DNA of 64,000 nucleotides from CAZCBX01 sp964497185 (GTDB lineage Bacteria > Bdellovibrionota_G > JALEGL01 > JAGRMV01). The notes under the pieces are model-generated. The model had not been told where the DNA came from. It saw only the letters and a list, made by a program, of their open reading frames with translations, and did no database searches. The position numbers and the translations under genes were made by a program. Of this stretch, positions 50,769-60,843 are shown piece by piece; position 1 is the first letter of the stretch; every line of letters starts with the position of its first letter. Location of the stretch: contig CAZCBX010000009.1 of NCBI GenBank assembly GCA_964497185.1, forward strand, positions 1 through 64,000, given 5' to 3'.

Positions 50769-51998
50769 TTATCCTTGAACAGCACCAGCCATTTTAAATA
50801 CGGGAAGATACATGGCAATGACCAAACCACCAATAATCGTGCCCAAAAATACCATCATCATGGGCTCAATCATGGAGGTCAAAGCATCTACGGCAGAATC
50901 GACCTCGTCATCATAAAAGTCTGCAATTTTAGACAACATGGCGTCCATGGCACCCGTGGCTTCCCCAACGCCAATCATCTGTACCACCATCGGCGGAAAC
51001 ACTTTGCTTTTAGACAACGGATCCACAATGTTTTGCCCTTCACTGATGGCATTTCGTGACATTAAAATGGCATTTTCAATCACCTTGTTGCCCGAGGTTT
51101 TGGCCACAATCATCAGCGCGTCCAAAATGGGCACACCCGATGAAAGCATGGTGCCCAGCGTTCGGGTAAAGCGAGCCACAGCCACTTTACGAAGCAGCGG
51201 ACCAAATACAGGCAGTTGGAGCATGATTCGGTCGATGGTCAGGCGCCCTTTTTTGGTTTTGTATATACGTAAGAACCCCACCACCATAAGCACCACGGCC
51301 ACAATGATGTATGGTAAGTAGGATTTAAAGTTATTGGAAAGCTTAATAACAATCTGTGTGGGAGCCGGCAATTCTGCATTCCCGAACTCTTTAAACATTT
51401 TTTCAAAAACGGGAATAACAAACGTCAAAATTACACCCACAACAAGCACCGCCACGACCATAATGATGGCCGGATACAACATGGCGCTTTTGACTTTGCC
51501 TTTGAGTTTCATGATTTTTTCAAGGTACGCAGCAAGACGCAACAGGATGGTGTCCAAAATACCACCGACCTCACCTGCAGCGATCAGGTTTACAAAAAGA
51601 TCATCAAAGGCTTTGGGGTGTTTGGCCATCGACTCTGCCAGGGTCGAACCTGTTTCTACATCGTTTTTAACTTCGCCCAGCACTCTTTTAAAAGCGGGGT
51701 TGTCCTGTTGCCCCATCATAATTTCCATACACTGCACAATGGGCAAACCAGCATCAATCATGGTGGCAAACTGCCGCGCAAAAATTACAATGTCTTTGGC
51801 TTTGACCCGGCCGCCCTTTTTTTTGCCGCCCATAAAGGGAAGCGTGATTTCGGTGGCCGCTTTTTTTTCTTTAATTTTTCGTGGCCGAATTTGTTGATGG
51901 CGCAGCCATGTGGCAATGGCCGTTTGGCCGGGGGCTTCGCGTTTGCCTTTAATGGTCTTTCCGGTTCGATCGACACCTGTCCATTCGTAAAGGGGCAT
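50769..51998 (-). CDS. pilC: Type IV pilus inner-membrane platform protein PilC
   Basis: The 409-residue protein has two repeated GspF domains with three membrane helices. The first domain has FARQFATMIDAGLPIVQCME and NLIAAGEVGGILD, the second FTRTLGTMLSSGVPILDALM and QMIGVGEATGAMDAML. PilC couples the PilB and PilT motors to pilin addition and removal. The ATG is at 51998, eight bases after pilT. The length is normal. Confidence 0.95.
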   Translation of the reverse strand: MPLYEWTGVDRTGKTIKGKREAPGQTAIATWLRHQQIRPRKIKEKKAATEITLPFMGGKKKGGRVKAKDIVIFARQFATMIDAGLPIVQCMEIMMGQQDNPAFKRVLGEVKNDVETGSTLAESMAKHPKAFDDLFVNLIAAGEVGGILDTILLRLAAYLEKIMKLKGKVKSAMLYPAIIMVVAVLVVGVILTFVIPVFEKMFKEFGNAELPAPTQIVIKLSNNFKSYLPYIIVAVVLMVVGFLRIYKTKKGRLTIDRIMLQLPVFGPLLRKVAVARFTRTLGTMLSSGVPILDALMIVAKTSGNKVIENAILMSRNAISEGQNIVDPLSKSKVFPPMVVQMIGVGEATGAMDAMLSKIADFYDDEVDSAVDALTSMIEPMMMVFLGTIIGGLVIAMYLPVFKMAGAVQG

Positions 51999-52005
51999 AG
52001 TCTAC

Positions 52006-53118
52006 CTACATCTTTCCTGTCGCCGTACCTTGGCGAATGTGGGCAGGCACTTCCCCGCCGTTGTTGATCATTTGTTTGAGCTCTTCTGGATCCTGAGAGC
52101 GGAACATAATATCGTCCAGCGTGACCAGTCTTTTGGAAAAAAGGTCGTACAACGCTTGATTCATGGTACGCATGCCAAACTTCGCCTGGCCAATTTGCAT
52201 TTGCGAATAAATTTGGTGAACCTTATCTTCACGAATCAGATTTCGAATGGCTGAATTGGGAATCATTACTTCCGCAGCCATGGCACGACCCTCTCCATTG
52301 GTCTTCGGGACAAGCGTCTGGGAGATGACCCCTTCCAATACAAGCGATAACTGAGATCGAATTTGTGTTTGCTGAAAGGCTGGAAATACATCAATGATCC
52401 GGTTGATGGTCTGCGCACATGAGTTGGTGTGCAAAGTGGCAAAGGTCAAGTGACCTGTTTCTGCAATTTTCAGCGCAGCTGAAATGGTTTCCAAATCCCG
52501 AAGCTCACCAATAAGCACGACATCCGGATCCTGGCGCAAGATATAACGCAGGGCTGTATGAAAGTTTTCTGTATCGGCTTGAACTTCCCGTTGATTGACC
52601 AAACAATTTTTATGCGGATGTAGGTATTCAATGGGGTCTTCCACGGTAATAATGTGATCATTGCGTTGTCGATTGATGATATCGATCATGGCTGCCAAGG
52701 TTGTGGACTTACCCGAGCCGGTTGGGCCGGTCACCAAGATCAAGCCTTTGGATTTTTTCACCAATTCTTTGAGCACCACGGGCGCGCCCAAATCATTTAA
52801 ATCTGGGATTTCGTAGGGGATTTTTCGAAATACCCCTGCAACACTTCCCTTTTGCAAAAACAAATTGCCACGAAATCGAGCCATGTTTTTAATACCGAAC
52901 GAAAAGTCCAGCTCTCGGTTCTCTTCAAATTTGTGTTTTTGCGCATCGGTTAAAATGGAGTAACAAAGCTGCTTGGTATCTTTGGGCGCAAGGGGGTTGG
53001 TTTTTAGCTGAACCAAATGACCGTTGATCCGAATTTGAGGTGGAGATTGCGTGGTGATATGCAAATCACTGGCATCTTTTTCGATCATGAGCCTTAACAT
53101 CTGGTGAAGTGTTGCCAT
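52006..53118 (-). CDS. pilT: Pilus retraction ATPase PilT
   Basis: The 370-residue protein has Walker A GPTGSGKST at 131-139, the Asp box EDPIEYLHPHK, Walker B PDVVLIGELRD and the His box TGHLTFATLHT. The C-terminal AIRNLIRE motif, needed for retraction in known PilT proteins, is complete. It depolymerises the pilus for twitching and DNA uptake. It lies between pilB and pilC as in Myxococcus. Confidence 0.96.
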   Translation of the reverse strand: MATLHQMLRLMIEKDASDLHITTQSPPQIRINGHLVQLKTNPLAPKDTKQLCYSILTDAQKHKFEENRELDFSFGIKNMARFRGNLFLQKGSVAGVFRKIPYEIPDLNDLGAPVVLKELVKKSKGLILVTGPTGSGKSTTLAAMIDIINRQRNDHIITVEDPIEYLHPHKNCLVNQREVQADTENFHTALRYILRQDPDVVLIGELRDLETISAALKIAETGHLTFATLHTNSCAQTINRIIDVFPAFQQTQIRSQLSLVLEGVISQTLVPKTNGEGRAMAAEVMIPNSAIRNLIREDKVHQIYSQMQIGQAKFGMRTMNQALYDLFSKRLVTLDDIMFRSQDPEELKQMINNGGEVPAHIRQGTATGKM

Positions 53119-53132
53119 CTTAACCTCCTCTC

Positions 53133-54824
53133 CTATTGTACATCGGCAACCGATACCCGAAGAACCTCTTCAAGCGTGGTTGCACCCTCTTCCATTTTTG
53201 ACAGTGCCGATTGGCGCATGGATTTCATGCCCAACCGCATGGCCTCCCGCTTGATTTCAGCGGTGGACGCACCATTGAGAATAAATTCTTTAAGCTCGTC
53301 TTTGACGGCCATGACCTCATACACAGCAACACGGCCTTTGTAGCCTGTTTCACTGCATTTGGGGCAGCCCTTGCCTTTAAAAAGCTTGACCGTGTTGGCC
53401 GCTTCGGGCGACATGCCGGCGTCAATCAATGCTTGAGGTGGGGTTTCAATTTCTTCCTTGCAGTCGCCACAGATTCGCCGAGCCAAACGCTGGGCCAAGA
53501 TGCAGTTGACCGAGGATGACACCAAAAAAGGTTCAACCCCCATGTTTAACAATCGGTTCACGGTGGAGGGCGCATCGTTGGTGTGCAAGGTAGAAAGAAC
53601 CAAGTGACCCGTAAGCGCCGCTTTAATCGCAATTTCTGCGGTTTCAAAATCTCGAATCTCCCCGACCATGATGATGTCCGGATCCTGACGCAAGAAAGAA
53701 CGCAAGGCCGCTGCAAAGTTCAAACCGATGTCTTCATGCATCTGCACCTGGTTGATCCCTGCCAAGTTAAATTCGACCGGATCTTCAGCCGTGGATATGT
53801 TTTCGCCCACTTTGTTCAATTCAGAAAGCGCCGAGTACAATGTGGTTGTTTTACCCGAACCCGTCGGACCCGTCACCAGTACCATGCCAAAGGGTTTGTG
53901 AATGGCGTCCAAAAAATCATCCAGGGCTTTTTGCTCAAAACCCAGCTTGGTCATGTCCAACTGCAAGTTCGATTTGTCCAAAAGACGAAGTACGATTTTT
54001 TCGCCAAACAAGGTAGGCAATACCGAAACCCGATAGTCCATTTCTTGTTTGGGTCCCAATTTTAATTTGATTCGACCATCTTGCGGCAGACGTCTTTCCG
54101 CGATGTCTAGCTTGGACATGATTTTTAAGCGCGATGTGATGGCATTTTTTAACTTGATGGGTGGTTTCATCACCTCATAAAGCACACCATCGATACGAAA
54201 CCGGATGCGAAAAGTTTTTTCATACGGTTCAATGTGAATATCCGAACAGTTTTTTTTGATCGCATCGGTCAAAATTAGGTTGACCAGTTTTACAACCGGC
54301 GCGGCTTCGGCTTCGTTGACATCGATATCGTCGTCTTCGCCTTCAACATACTCAATGTCTTGATCGTCAAAGCCTTCTAAAAAGTCATCAAACGCATCGG
54401 CTTGTTCATAGTATCGCTCAAAAGATTGATGAATGCTTGCTTCTGGCGCCACCACCACTTGGATGTTGTAGCCCGTCAAAAATTTAAGATCATCAATGGC
54501 CAAAATATTGGAAGGGTCCGACATGGCCACAGTTAAGGTCGCGCCTGAACGATTGACAGGAATGACTTGGTGTTTTTGCGCAACTTCTTTGGGAATCAAA
54601 CTAATAATGTTTTCTTCGATGTCAAACTCTTCCAAATCAATGGAAGGCACACCGTACTGCTTGGACAAAAAATCGGCCAGGTCGTCTTCTTTGATATACC
54701 CCAGCTTGGTAAGGTTATATCCTAGGCGCTTGCCATTTTTTTTGGTCTCTTCTTGTGCTTTGCGAAGCTGTTGATTGGAAATCAAGTTCGAACGAACAAG
54801 CAACTCCCCAATTCTACCCGACAT
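53133..54824 (-). CDS. pilB: Pilus extension ATPase PilB
   Basis: The 563-residue protein has an N-terminal MshEN domain (about residues 5-140), which in homologues binds cyclic di-GMP. An acidic linker follows, then the ATPase with Walker A GPTGSGKTTT at 319-328, Walker B PDIIMVGEIRD and the His box TGHLVLSTLHTND. A tetracysteine zinc site follows (CGDC ... CPKC). It powers pilus assembly. It is the first gene of the minus-strand pil operon; the 128 bases upstream to ribF hold its promoter, which I could not pin down. Confidence 0.96.
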   Translation of the reverse strand: MSGRIGELLVRSNLISNQQLRKAQEETKKNGKRLGYNLTKLGYIKEDDLADFLSKQYGVPSIDLEEFDIEENIISLIPKEVAQKHQVIPVNRSGATLTVAMSDPSNILAIDDLKFLTGYNIQVVVAPEASIHQSFERYYEQADAFDDFLEGFDDQDIEYVEGEDDDIDVNEAEAAPVVKLVNLILTDAIKKNCSDIHIEPYEKTFRIRFRIDGVLYEVMKPPIKLKNAITSRLKIMSKLDIAERRLPQDGRIKLKLGPKQEMDYRVSVLPTLFGEKIVLRLLDKSNLQLDMTKLGFEQKALDDFLDAIHKPFGMVLVTGPTGSGKTTTLYSALSELNKVGENISTAEDPVEFNLAGINQVQMHEDIGLNFAAALRSFLRQDPDIIMVGEIRDFETAEIAIKAALTGHLVLSTLHTNDAPSTVNRLLNMGVEPFLVSSSVNCILAQRLARRICGDCKEEIETPPQALIDAGMSPEAANTVKLFKGKGCPKCSETGYKGRVAVYEVMAVKDELKEFILNGASTAEIKREAMRLGMKSMRQSALSKMEEGATTLEEVLRVSVADVQ

Positions 54825-54952
54825 ATAGATACCCCATGAGCAACATTGTACGCTGAATCACCAAGATGGCAATATTATGGTTTTTTTCGAAAAACACCTA
54901 TTAAAGTTATCAATGGAAACAAAAGATGTCAATAAAACAATACTAAAATTAG

Positions 54953-55909
54953 CTACTTATATTTTTTAAGAAGAGTTTGTATTTTTTCAACGTCAATACT
55001 TATTTGTGAACGCAGTTTTTCAACGTTCTCAAATCGCTTGTGCTCGCGTATGCGATCCACCCACATGATTTTTGTCTCAGCGCCATACAAATCCAGAGAC
55101 GCATCCAAGAGATGGACTTCAAGGTGGTTTTCCGGCTCATCGGGGTGCACCGTGGGTCTGGGGCCCCAATGCACCGCTGCGGGATGCATTTGATCACGAA
55201 TCTCTACCCATGCGGCATACACACCCGGTTTGGGCAAAAGCTGCTGATCGCTAAAACCAATGTTGGCGGTGGGATAGCCCATGGTTCGACCTATGCCACG
55301 CCCTTGCACGACCACCCCTCGGGTTTCATGCCATCGGCCCAATGCATTGCGGGCTTCCAGCATCCGCCCTTCTTGCACACATGAACGGATGTAGGTGCTG
55401 GATATCACATGCTGGCCCGACGTGCGTGGTTCGACGATGGTGAGCTCAAAATTCATTTCTTGCGCCAACTGCTTTAGGCGCGAAGGTGTGCCAATGCGAT
55501 CTTTGCCAATGTGGGTGGTCGCACCGACAACCAAATGCTTCATGTTGCAATGGGTTTGCAGCAGCGTCAAAAACGCTCGGGCGGTTAGCTGCGAAAACTG
55601 ACGGGTAAAGTGAATGACGGAAAATTGAGCACGTGGATACAAAGCCTCAATCCATTTTTTTCGCTGGAGATTGGATGAAAGCAGTGCCACTTTATTTTGT
55701 CCCAGAAAAAAACGTGGATGCGGATCAAAACCCAGCACCACCATGGCATACGACTGCTTTTGCGCTTGCTCGGCTGCCAATGAAAGCATTTTTTGATGAC
55801 CCAAATGCACCCCATCGAAATTGCCGAGCGTGATCAGTGTAGCCTGTCCCTCTTTCAGCTTGGGCGCGGGAGAAATTTGCAGGGGGCTATGCTGTCCATT
55901 GGTTGGCAT
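54953..55909 (-). CDS. ribF: Bifunctional riboflavin kinase/FAD synthetase
   Basis: The protein has 318 residues from the ATG at 55909 (ATG 55939 would add ten). The FAD synthetase half has TLGNFDGVHLGHQ and ISSTYIRSCVQEG; the riboflavin kinase half has GRGIGRTMGYPTANIGF and the Glu-containing HLEVHLLD. It makes FMN then FAD from riboflavin and ATP. It is divergent from the kinase gene, with about 80 bases between them. Confidence 0.92.
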   Translation of the reverse strand: MPTNGQHSPLQISPAPKLKEGQATLITLGNFDGVHLGHQKMLSLAAEQAQKQSYAMVVLGFDPHPRFFLGQNKVALLSSNLQRKKWIEALYPRAQFSVIHFTRQFSQLTARAFLTLLQTHCNMKHLVVGATTHIGKDRIGTPSRLKQLAQEMNFELTIVEPRTSGQHVISSTYIRSCVQEGRMLEARNALGRWHETRGVVVQGRGIGRTMGYPTANIGFSDQQLLPKPGVYAAWVEIRDQMHPAAVHWGPRPTVHPDEPENHLEVHLLDASLDLYGAETKIMWVDRIREHKRFENVEKLRSQISIDVEKIQTLLKKYK

Positions 55910-55988
55910 GGTGCATGCGTTGTATCTTGCAACGCACATGATTTCAATAGGATATTCCAGGGGTTATGTTAAAGTATACACTCTGACT

Positions 55989-58085
55989 ATGGGCAAAGCA
56001 TTTGAACCGTTTCTCTATGGCAAGTACATCATTCTGGGTCGCATCGCGATTGGGGGAATGGCTGAGGTCTTTTATGCCAAATCCTATGGTGTCCGTGGTT
56101 TTCAGCGGTTATTGGTGATCAAACGCATTTTGCCCCATTTGTCGAAAGACGAAGAGTTTGTGGAAATGTTTGTCGACGAAGCCAAAATTTCTGTTGAACT
56201 CAATCACGCCAACATCTGTCAGGTCACCGATTTGGGAAAAATTGACGGCAATTATTTTATTGCCATGGAGTACATCAACGGCAAAGACCTGCGTGCCATT
56301 TTAAAAAAATGCTACATTTTGCAAAAACCCATTCCGGTAGATTGCGCCATTTACATGATGGCGGAGGTCATCAAAGGTTTGGAGTATGCCCATAAACGCG
56401 AAGATACCATTTCGGGTAGAACCTTTTCTGTGATTCACCGAGACATGTCGCCTCAAAATGTCATGGTGTCTTACCAGGGCGACGTAAAAATTGTCGATTT
56501 TGGCATCGCCAAAACCGAATTTAAACTTCATAAAACACAAGCCGGTGTGCTCAAAGGCAAATTTTCGTACATGTCGCCAGAGCAAGCCATGGGCTTAGAG
56601 CTAAACCATCAGACCGATATTTTTTCCGCAGGCATTATTTTATATGAAATGCTTTCCGGCGACCGCTTGTTTCAGGGTGAAACTGATTTTGAAACATTGG
56701 AAAAAATCAAAGCAGCCAAAGTACCCGACATTCAAGCAGTCAATCCAGAGGTGCCCGATGAACTGGCCGCCATTGTCAGAAAAGCCCTGGAAAAAAACCT
56801 AGAGAAACGTTTTCAATCGGCCAGCGACATGCACGTGGCGCTGAGCAAAGTGTTGTACACGCACTTTTCTGAATTTAAACCCGAACGCGTTACCCAATTT
56901 GTTCAGGAATTATTTGGTGATGAAATTTCAAAAGAAGCCAAAGAATTAAAAGATGCGGTGGCCAGCATTCCGAGCGAAAAAATTCAGGCAGCGGAGCGTG
57001 CTTCGATGCAAGACCAGGAAAACAGCGATGACCAAACCATTATGGCGCCCACCAGCCAAGATCATCTTCGCATTCGCACCACATCCCCTGGCATCATGGC
57101 TAAATTTTCTTCGTTGCGTCCTTATGTAAGTTATGTTGCCATGGCTGGGGTCACGCTGCTGATTTATTGTGGTGGCAAAGCCTTGCTGTACAAGCCCGAC
57201 ATCCCCTCCAACGTTTCATCATCGGCAAAAAAAATTCCTGCCGAAAAAAATTATCTGTTTATCTCCACGCCTGAAGGCGCACTGGTGACCATCAACAATG
57301 AACCCAAAGGCAATACGCCTTTGGACCTGATTTTACCCACTGAAAACTTTTTCGATGTTCGCGTAGAAAAAGAAGGCTATGTTGCCGCACAAAAAGAAAT
57401 TCAAACCAGGCCCGATGCGTCTCAATTTACGTTTCAACTTGAAAAAATGCTGCCCACATTGGGACAGCTCAAAGTTACGTCCGAGCCTGCAGGCGCGCAA
57501 ATATTTATAGAAAACGAAGATACAGGTTTGAGCACCCCGGCCACCATTGAAAATTTGGACTTAAATCATAAATACAAAGTTACTTTAAAACTTAAAGAAC
57601 ACCGAACCATTGTACAGAACGTGCTCATTGACCAAGCAGAAAATGAAGCCTCCTTTAACCTGGAAAAAATTGTAGCCACTTTAAAAGTTCGCACCGTACC
57701 CAACAATGCTCAAGTGTATCTCAATGGCAATCCATCGAGCTCGACCATCAACGATTTGTCGATAGGAAAAACCTATACCGTCAAAGCCACACTGGATGGT
57801 TATCAAACCATTGAAAAATCCGTTAACGTAACCGCCAATTATATGGAGGTTGACCTAGAGCTAAAAAAGAAAATTATTAAAACAGGAAAAATCAGCATCA
57901 GCGCAACGCCCTGGGCGCAAGTGATCATTGATGGCAAATTAATCGGCACCACACCTGTCATCAATCATGATCTACCTGTGGGCAAGCATCAAGTGGTGCT
58001 TCGACATCCAGATTTTTCAGACGTGACCAAAGAAGTTGGCATTGAAGAAAACAAGCTAGAAAAGCTCATCATTGAATTGCAATAG
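55989..58085 (+). CDS. Membrane Ser/Thr protein kinase with four PEGA domains
   Basis: The protein has 698 residues from the ATG at 55989. The longer open frame would overlap ribF and adds no domain. The kinase domain (about 8-290) has the glycine loop GRIAIGGMAEVF, K45, catalytic HRD at 150-152, DFG at 170-172 and SPE near 196. A single membrane helix lies at about 379-397. Four PEGA repeats follow outside the membrane (VTINNEPKGNTPL, IFIENEDTGLSTP, VYLNGNPSSSTI, VIIDGKLIGTTP). This layout is common in myxobacterial PknB-like kinases that sense the envelope. Its ligand is unknown. Confidence 0.9.
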   Translation: MGKAFEPFLYGKYIILGRIAIGGMAEVFYAKSYGVRGFQRLLVIKRILPHLSKDEEFVEMFVDEAKISVELNHANICQVTDLGKIDGNYFIAMEYINGKDLRAILKKCYILQKPIPVDCAIYMMAEVIKGLEYAHKREDTISGRTFSVIHRDMSPQNVMVSYQGDVKIVDFGIAKTEFKLHKTQAGVLKGKFSYMSPEQAMGLELNHQTDIFSAGIILYEMLSGDRLFQGETDFETLEKIKAAKVPDIQAVNPEVPDELAAIVRKALEKNLEKRFQSASDMHVALSKVLYTHFSEFKPERVTQFVQELFGDEISKEAKELKDAVASIPSEKIQAAERASMQDQENSDDQTIMAPTSQDHLRIRTTSPGIMAKFSSLRPYVSYVAMAGVTLLIYCGGKALLYKPDIPSNVSSSAKKIPAEKNYLFISTPEGALVTINNEPKGNTPLDLILPTENFFDVRVEKEGYVAAQKEIQTRPDASQFTFQLEKMLPTLGQLKVTSEPAGAQIFIENEDTGLSTPATIENLDLNHKYKVTLKLKEHRTIVQNVLIDQAENEASFNLEKIVATLKVRTVPNNAQVYLNGNPSSSTINDLSIGKTYTVKATLDGYQTIEKSVNVTANYMEVDLELKKKIIKTGKISISATPWAQVIIDGKLIGTTPVINHDLPVGKHQVVLRHPDFSDVTKEVGIEENKLEKLIIELQ

Positions 58086-58118
58086 CACCACTGCACAATC
58101 AACAATTTTACGCGGCGC

Positions 58119-58634
58119 TTATTCGGGATAGAAACGAATGATGTTTAACTCTTTTTTGATGTATTTTTCAGGTACGCCGCGCTTGCGTAAAACGTCAATG
58201 ATTTCAATGTCGGACATGGTTTTACTCTCCCACCACGCCATGGTTGGCCAAGGTTCGGTGGGCATAGAGAAGTCCATGCGCATGGTAAATAAATAAGCAG
58301 CAATGTCCCAGCGCTCTTGTTTGGTTAAATGATGAAACGGCGGCATGCCGCTAGCGGGTACACCTTGGGTCACGGCTTCAAAAGCCCGCAGGGGGTTGAG
58401 TTTTTCCTGCACTTTGGGGTCGGCAAAAGACCTTGGCGCAGTGGCAAGAGACTGCGCAATGGCGGTGTCTGCGGTGCCGCGCATGCCATGGCATGAGACG
58501 CAGTTTTCTTGATAAGCCTTTCGGCCTCGCTCAATGTCGGGCAAAATGTTTTCAGGATTTTCTTGTGCATGCAGCGAAGAAAGGCACACGTGCATTGAGA
58601 GTGCAATGACAGTCGTTGCCTTAAGAAGATTCAT
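58119..58634 (-). CDS. Class I cytochrome c
   Basis: The protein has 171 residues from the ATG at 58634, which yields a signal peptide (TTVIALSMHVCLSSLHA). One haem site C-x2-C-H is in YQENCVSCHGMRGT, and the axial Met is in ASGMPPFHHLTKQERWDIA. It is a periplasmic electron carrier. Residues 110-171 add an unusual tail with WPTMAWWESKTMSD. It is divergent from the TlpA-like gene, which supports a shared respiratory or maturation role. Confidence 0.85.
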   Translation of the reverse strand: MNLLKATTVIALSMHVCLSSLHAQENPENILPDIERGRKAYQENCVSCHGMRGTADTAIAQSLATAPRSFADPKVQEKLNPLRAFEAVTQGVPASGMPPFHHLTKQERWDIAAYLFTMRMDFSMPTEPWPTMAWWESKTMSDIEIIDVLRKRGVPEKYIKKELNIIRFYPE

Positions 58635-58738
58635 AGACTGATTGTGAAGGGTTTCAACCAACAGGTCAAGTGCGTTTTTCTTTTCTAAGATGCGTATTGG
58701 AGTTTGGGCCGTTTTTGTGAATGTGGTAGAGTGCATCC

Positions 58739-59302
58739 ATGCGGATGGGTCCCAAACAACCTTGGTTTCTGGCTTTATGTATTATTTTTATCCTCGTGCA
58801 AGGGTATGCAAAATACAATGCGCTGCCTGCACTTTCCAATGCGGACCGGCTGTCCATGGATGCTTCACCCGATAGGCAAAATGCACAGATTGATTTGCTC
58901 AGCGTGCAAGAGGTGGAAACCGCCATTCAAAACCACTCCTTTACAGTGATCAGCTTTTGGGAAACGTGGTGTGAGCCCTGCCTGGAGGAAATGCCAGCAC
59001 TCTCCAAAATGATGTCTGATCCCTCTTTTCAAGATGTGGGTTTTATTGGAATATTTGCTCATTCCACCGCCGATGATGTTGCTGAATTTGTAAACATGTT
59101 TGACGTGAACATTCCCATGCACTTTGATCAAGAAGGCCAATGGAGCCAAAAATACGATGTAACCTTTTATCCCACGACCTTTGTGGTCAATGCGCAGGCA
59201 GAAGTGCTTGAAACTTTTCGCGGTTTTCGCACCGATAGCAAAGAGCCTCTGGCCGAACTGGAAAACAAATTGATCCAGCTGCAAGAAGGAAAATCACTAT
59301 GA
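58739..59302 (+). CDS. TlpA/ResA-like thioredoxin-fold protein
   Basis: The 187-residue protein has an N-terminal signal or anchor (LALCIIFILVQGYA). The thioredoxin domain has the redox motif W-C-E-P-C in WETWCEPCLEEMP and the cis-Pro region FYPTTFVVNAQ. Such proteins reduce disulfides in the periplasm, for example on apocytochrome c or copper proteins. The stop overlaps the ABC ATPase start (ATGA), so it belongs to the three-gene plus-strand operon. Confidence 0.85.
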   Translation: MRMGPKQPWFLALCIIFILVQGYAKYNALPALSNADRLSMDASPDRQNAQIDLLSVQEVETAIQNHSFTVISFWETWCEPCLEEMPALSKMMSDPSFQDVGFIGIFAHSTADDVAEFVNMFDVNIPMHFDQEGQWSQKYDVTFYPTTFVVNAQAEVLETFRGFRTDSKEPLAELENKLIQLQEGKSL

Positions 59303-60033
59303 TTGTTTTTGATCAGGTTTGTAAAACCTTCTCTACGGGAAGAAATCGCAATCCTGTGGTGGCCCTCAAGGATGTTTCCTTTGAGTGGGAAAGAGGTAAA
59401 ATTCATGGCCTGGTGGGTCCCAACGGGTCCGGCAAAACCACAAGTCTTCACTGCTTGCTTCATTTTTTACAACCCGAATCGGGCACCATTACCATCGACG
59501 GCCTGCCCCCTCAGGATCCAAATGCGCGTGGGGTGATTGGTTACCAGTCTGAAATTTTTTACCCCTACCCCCACATGACGGCTTACCAATGCATGGAATA
59601 CTTTGCCAGCCTTCGCACGCCTCATGCCACAGATGCAAGCGTGCAACAATGCTTAAAACAAGTGGGCTTGTGGGAAGACCGAGACAGAAAAACAGGCGGC
59701 TTCTCAAAAGGCATGAAGCAACGACTGGGATTGGCACAATCCATGTTGCATGAATCTTCATTGATCATTTGGGATGAGCCCACATCCGGTTTGGATCCCG
59801 ATGGACGAAAAATGGTGGCCGATTTAATCGCGGAGCAAAAAGCCAAAGGGCATACCATGATTATTTCAACGCATATTTTGCAAGATGTGGAGCGCTGCTG
59901 CGACGATATACTGATATTGGCCCAAGGCCAGGTTAAACTTTTTTCGGATTTGGAAACACTTCGCCAACAGCACCCCCAAAAGCCACTTGAAGATATTTAT
60001 ATCGACGCTACACGAAACCAGGTGACCTCATGA
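59299..60033 (+). CDS. ABC transporter ATP-binding protein
   Basis: The 244-residue protein has Walker A GPNGSGKTTS, signature GFSKGMKQRLGLAQSM and Walker B LIIWDEPTSGLDPDG with switch STHIL. It is of the NosF/CcmA-like or ABC-2 exporter type. It overlaps both neighbours by four bases (ATGA), so redox protein, ATPase and permease form one unit. The transported molecule is unknown; nos- and cytochrome-maturation modules have this make-up. Confidence 0.85.
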   Translation: MIVFDQVCKTFSTGRNRNPVVALKDVSFEWERGKIHGLVGPNGSGKTTSLHCLLHFLQPESGTITIDGLPPQDPNARGVIGYQSEIFYPYPHMTAYQCMEYFASLRTPHATDASVQQCLKQVGLWEDRDRKTGGFSKGMKQRLGLAQSMLHESSLIIWDEPTSGLDPDGRKMVADLIAEQKAKGHTMIISTHILQDVERCCDDILILAQGQVKLFSDLETLRQQHPQKPLEDIYIDATRNQVTS

Positions 60034-60791
60034 ACGCCGTGCTTCCCATTGCAAAAATGTCTTTTTTTGAACGCTGGAGTCATAAAAAGTTTTTTTGGCT
60101 TATCTCTGTGGTTGCGCTGTTTATGTTTTCCAACATCATCATCGGATACTTGGTAGAAAATGAGTTTTTGCGAAAGATGTTTTTGTCGCCCAGCCTCAGC
60201 TTCCAAACGTGGCATTTCTTTATTTTTGTCATTGTGCTTTTTCAAGCAGCCGGCAGCGTGTCGCAAGAATTTCGCAACCATACAGCCATCCACACCCTGG
60301 CCTATCCCATCCATCGATGGCACTGGTGCTTGGGCAAATTGCTGGGCGTCCTGTTTTTTTACGCTAGCTTGGTTGGCATTTTGTTTTTGCTTCTATTGAT
60401 CCGAGCGCTTTATGCACAGGTCAACCTCGGGATGGATTTTTTTATGGGCGCTTTTCAAACGGTTGTTCACGCCAGCGCGATCATTACCATCGCCTTTGGG
60501 CTGGGTATGTTTTGGGGAAGCGGCGCTACGGTGTTTATTTTGGTGGTGGCCAAAATCATGCAAGCCATTGCGCTCAGTGTGGCCACAACTGGCAATGTTT
60601 GGAGCCAGTTGATTTCAAAAGTTTTGTATTACGGCTTGCCCTGCCAGATGAATGTAAATTTGTTTGAAGAGAGTTTTCGCTTTCAGGCACTGCTTGAATT
60701 TTTTGCCGTTGGTTTGTACGCCGCGGTGGTGCTGGCCGTAGCCATGTTTCTCTTTGAAAAAAGAAGTTTGCCCATTCGCCCAAACCAATAA
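60030..60791 (+). CDS. ABC transporter permease (NosY-like)
   Basis: The 253-residue protein has six hydrophobic segments (FFWLISVVALFMFSNIII, WHFFIFVIVLFQAAGS, VLFFYASLVGILFLLLLI, IITIAFGLGMFWGSG, and two more). It starts in an ATGA overlap with the ATPase. The ABC-2 permease shape resembles NosY. It converges with the fused Fe-S protein gene at 60844. The partner ATPase is certain from context, the substrate is not. Confidence 0.8.
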   Translation: MNAVLPIAKMSFFERWSHKKFFWLISVVALFMFSNIIIGYLVENEFLRKMFLSPSLSFQTWHFFIFVIVLFQAAGSVSQEFRNHTAIHTLAYPIHRWHWCLGKLLGVLFFYASLVGILFLLLLIRALYAQVNLGMDFFMGAFQTVVHASAIITIAFGLGMFWGSGATVFILVVAKIMQAIALSVATTGNVWSQLISKVLYYGLPCQMNVNLFEESFRFQALLEFFAVGLYAAVVLAVAMFLFEKRSLPIRPNQ

Positions 60792-60843
60792 ACTAAATCC
60801 AACCCTGCCACAGGTGATGCAAACGTAGGAAAATTGGGGTTGA

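Noticed and set aside
55821..55988. Longer N-terminus for the PEGA kinase
   Set aside because: It would overlap the divergent ribF gene by more than 80 bases and precedes the normal start of the kinase domain.
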